From assembly GCA_007123785.1 (NCBI GenBank), contig SLGL01000060.1, positions 1-6,964 of the forward strand: DNA of 6,964 bases, given 5' to 3'. The DNA comes from Balneolaceae bacterium (GTDB lineage Bacteria > Bacteroidota > Rhodothermia > Balneolales > Balneolaceae). The notes beneath the pieces were generated by a model, which saw only the letters and a program-made list of their open reading frames with translations, was not told where the DNA came from and made no database searches. The translations under genes were made by a program, and so were the position numbers. Positions 6,057 through 6,964 of this stretch are shown here, piece after piece; positions within the stretch are counted from its first letter, which is position 1, and each line of letters starts with the position of its first letter.

Positions 6057-6923
6057 TTAAGTACTAAACAGCGACTTTAAAAACTTCTGATATTTCTCTT
6101 TATTCCGTAAAATCAGCAGCGGCACACCAAATGCATAGTCCACCATCTTATCAGTAAAATCCTGCCGAATGAGTCCCGATAGTTTTTTTGCTTTGGATGC
6201 AACGAAAATTACATCTGCTTCGCTTTTCAGCACTTCGTCGTACACCGTATCGGCCAGTTTTCCTTTATGATGTATTGCCAGTTTAACACTTACTGTATCA
6301 GATATACTGTAGTTTTTAATAAATTCACTCTTCTTTTCCTCCATTTGCTTGTCTGTTTTCTGTTTTTCCTCTTCGGAAAGCATATAAGGGAAAAACTGAG
6401 CTCTGTATTCATAGATATGCTGGGCAGTAACTTTTCCTTTTGTTTTGTCCGCCAGTTCAACACCTGCTTTAACAGCCCTGGCCGACTGTTCTGAAAAATC
6501 TATTGGAACCAGGATATTTTCGAACCGTTTACGGCTGTTTTCAGGTACAAACAGGATAGATGTTGGAACGTATTTTAAAATTCGCTTTGGTAAAATTCCC
6601 TCACCGGCATATCCAACTTTTTTGCCAACAATAAGCAGATCGGGTTCCAGAGAAGTTGAAAGATCGATAATTGTTCCGGTTGGTTTACCTTCTTTAATTA
6701 TTACACGAACTTCAGCCTCTTCGTATTGAAAGTTGGCTTCAAGCTTTTCATTGATTTCATTTCTTAACAATTCCAGAAACTTTTCCTTGGTGTCAATTTC
6801 CGGGAATTGTCCAATAATTTCGGTTGTTTCCGGGCCAGACTCAACAACGTGTAAAAACGTAATAGTTGCGGGATTCGAGACAGATGCAAGGTAGGATGTA
6901 TATCCGATCAGGATATTATCCAT
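6057..6923 (-). CDS. Tandem-domain universal stress protein (UspA family)
   Basis: A cytoplasmic stress-response protein with two Usp domains in one chain (288 residues from the first ATG). Domain 1 spans about 1-127, with ITFLHVVES (21-29) as strand 2 and a DLLIVGKKVGY segment (95-105) ending in TSILFVP. Domain 2 spans about 134-274, opening with the diagnostic ENILVPIDFSEQSARAV (135-151) and closing with DVIFVASKAKK (237-247) and GVPLLILRN. The ATP-binding pattern G-x2-G-x9-G-S/T is absent from both domains, so this is probably the type that does not bind ATP. The ATG at 6921-6923 cuts off strand 1 of domain 1, and the true start is almost certainly further upstream. It is convergent with the BIG2-like lipoprotein gene, and its own promoter lies outside the window. 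Confidence 0.9.
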   Translation of the reverse strand: MDNILIGYTSYLASVSNPATITFLHVVESGPETTEIIGQFPEIDTKEKFLELLRNEINEKLEANFQYEEAEVRVIIKEGKPTGTIIDLSTSLEPDLLIVGKKVGYAGEGILPKRILKYVPTSILFVPENSRKRFENILVPIDFSEQSARAVKAGVELADKTKGKVTAQHIYEYRAQFFPYMLSEEEKQKTDKQMEEKKSEFIKNYSISDTVSVKLAIHHKGKLADTVYDEVLKSEADVIFVASKAKKLSGLIRQDFTDKMVDYAFGVPLLILRNKEKYQKFLKSLFST

Positions 6924-6956
6924 ATTGGTCAGATCTACACAAGCCAGCCAGTGTTT
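6924..6956 (-). other. In-frame N-terminal extension of the stress protein without a start codon
   Basis: The codons before the ATG read KHWLACVDLTN in the same frame, which is what strand 1 of a Usp domain looks like (hydrophobic strand, then Asp-Leu-Thr). The codon before Lys is TAA (6957-6959), where relatives would be expected to have ATG. No ATG, GTG or TTG exists in frame within these eleven codons; one CTG lies at 6945-6947. Either translation starts at an unusual codon, the start was mutated, or the A-run at 6954-6958 carries a sequence error. Confidence 0.6.
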
Positions 6957-6964
6957 TTAATTTA

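Overview
The window looks like chromosomal DNA from a Bacteroidota or Balneolota/Rhodothermota-type bacterium. Three things suggest this: AT-leaning composition, lipoproteins whose lipidated cysteine is followed by an acidic run (CSDDD), and an ECF-like sigma factor paired with a TPR-tailed Ser/Thr kinase. This lineage call is inference. Six genes are well supported, and there are no RNA genes, CRISPR arrays or recognisable insertion sequences.

Left part (1-2647, minus strand): an ECF sigma factor of the family with the HEAYLKL signature is followed, with an 11-base overlap, by a membrane-anchored protein kinase. The kinase has a complete catalytic domain, one transmembrane helix and four TPR units. 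It then loses all TPR character near base 100. At the same point a plus-strand frame that enters from the window edge looks protein-like and then runs into antisense kinase sequence. Both frames therefore appear broken at one junction.

Middle part (2907-5795, plus strand): a TPR lipoprotein rich in histidine is divergent from the sigma gene across a 259-base gap. It is followed after 30 bases by a class I SAM-dependent methyltransferase, and then after 102 bases by a small lipoprotein with one bacterial Ig-like (BIG2) domain.

Right part (5796-6964): a 261-base convergent intergenic region carries a 15-base perfect inverted repeat around a nested hairpin. Beyond it lies a tandem-domain universal stress protein on the minus strand. 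Its first ATG is too far downstream to include the first beta strand. The missing N-terminal sequence is present in frame upstream, but it is preceded directly by TAA rather than a start codon.

The sigma/kinase pair is probably a phosphorylation-controlled transcription switch. In region 2.2 of the sigma factor, the position where ordinary ECF factors carry an acidic motif holds Ser-Ser-Thr-Glu, which suggests that kinase action on Thr52 could switch it on. Whether it controls the divergent lipoprotein/methyltransferase genes is open. I found no convincing wholly new system. The best leads are the sigma/kinase switch, the broken junction near base 100, the histidine constellation of the TPR lipoprotein and the start problem of the stress protein.
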